Shown here piece after piece: positions 7,027 through 7,068 of a DNA stretch of 7,068 nucleotides (within the stretch, counting starts at the first letter, position 1; each line of letters opens with the position of its first letter). Origin of the DNA: Candidatus Neoanaerotignum tabaqchaliae. Lineage in GTDB: Bacteria > Bacillota > Clostridia > Lachnospirales > Anaerotignaceae. The translations under genes were made by a program, and so were the position numbers. The DNA is taken from contig CAJFUS010000247.1 in NCBI GenBank assembly GCA_904420235.1, positions 1 through 7,068 on the forward strand. Reading direction: 5' to 3'. The notes beneath the pieces are model-generated. The model saw nothing but the letters and a program-made list of their open reading frames with translations. It was not told the DNA's origin and did no database searches.

Positions 7027-7068
7027 GGCAAAACGATATGAACTCAGTGATTCAGAATGGGAACGTAT
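7025..7068 (+). CDS. IS5-type transposase, N-terminal fragment (runs off the window)
   Basis: Only 14 full codons are visible, reading MAKRYELSDSEWER. The pattern R-Y-E-L-S-D-x-x-W-E is typical of the N-terminus (DUF4096-like) of IS5-family transposases, including the group whose transposase is split over two frames. No catalytic DDE residue falls in the window. AGGAG at 7011-7015 stands nine bases before this ATG. An in-frame ATG at 7016 abuts that AGGAG with no spacer and is less likely to be used. The family call is moderately sure; the subgroup and whether the element is intact cannot be judged. Confidence 0.75.
   Translation, partial: MAKRYELSDSEWER

Larger units (their letters stand above)
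6962..7068 (+). mobile_element. Left end of an insertion sequence, IS5-type (truncated by window)
   Basis: The sequence changes directly after the preceding stop codon to a short leader and a transposase start, which is the layout of an IS left end. The exact terminus and terminal inverted repeat cannot be set because the right end lies outside the window; the boundary should fall between 6962 and about 6980. The family call rests on the 14 visible transposase residues. Confidence 0.6.

Overview
The window looks like a chromosomal segment of an anaerobic, Gram-positive bacterium of the Bacillota, most likely class Clostridia and perhaps a gut lineage. Three things suggest this: an S-layer-homology (SLH) anchored surface protein, strong AGGAG-type ribosome binding sites with A+T-leaning coding sequence, and an oxygen-sensitive type of multi-cluster iron-sulfur oxidoreductase. 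The species cannot be fixed from the sequence alone. All genes are on the + strand.

Layout. (1) 18-3332 encodes a 1104-residue secreted multidomain surface protein. In order it has a signal peptide, an Ig-like putative domain, a long parallel beta-helix region, a Big_2-like Ig domain, a Ser/Gly linker, a very regular 11-residue Asp-Gly/Thr repeat stalk and three SLH domains. (2) 3363-5420 encodes a 685-residue exported metallo-beta-lactamase-fold enzyme of the SdsA1/YjcS alkylsulfatase family with all expected zinc ligands. (3) 5462-6961 encodes a 499-residue PreA/dihydropyrimidine-dehydrogenase-like flavo-iron-sulfur protein. It has an unusual short N-terminal Fe-S domain, a DHODH-like FMN domain and a C-terminal 2x[4Fe-4S] ferredoxin domain. 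(4) 6962-7068 holds the left end of an insertion sequence, with the first 14 codons of an IS5-type transposase; the window cuts it off.

How they may work together. Genes 1-3 are separated by only 30 and 41 bases, each with its own ribosome binding site. No terminator and no convincing promoter lies between them, so they could be one transcript. Genes 1 and 2 act outside the membrane (a cell-wall-anchored beta-helix protein and a sulfate ester hydrolase). Gene 3 is cytoplasmic and would reduce uracil/thymine or a related ring. No established pathway links the three, and any functional link is inference. Gene 3 lacks the FAD/NAD(P)H module (PreT) that normally feeds it electrons. The insertion sequence begins right after its stop codon, so any downstream partner may have been separated from it.

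The most notable points are the 12-unit indel-free 33-bp repeat in gene 1, the exact match of zinc-ligand spacing in the alkylsulfatase, the altered N-terminal cysteine pattern and missing reductase partner of the PreA-like protein, and a perfect 11-bp inverted repeat that would bury the transposase start codon only in read-through transcripts. There is no gene-free stretch longer than 300 bases, and I saw no RNA genes or CRISPR arrays.
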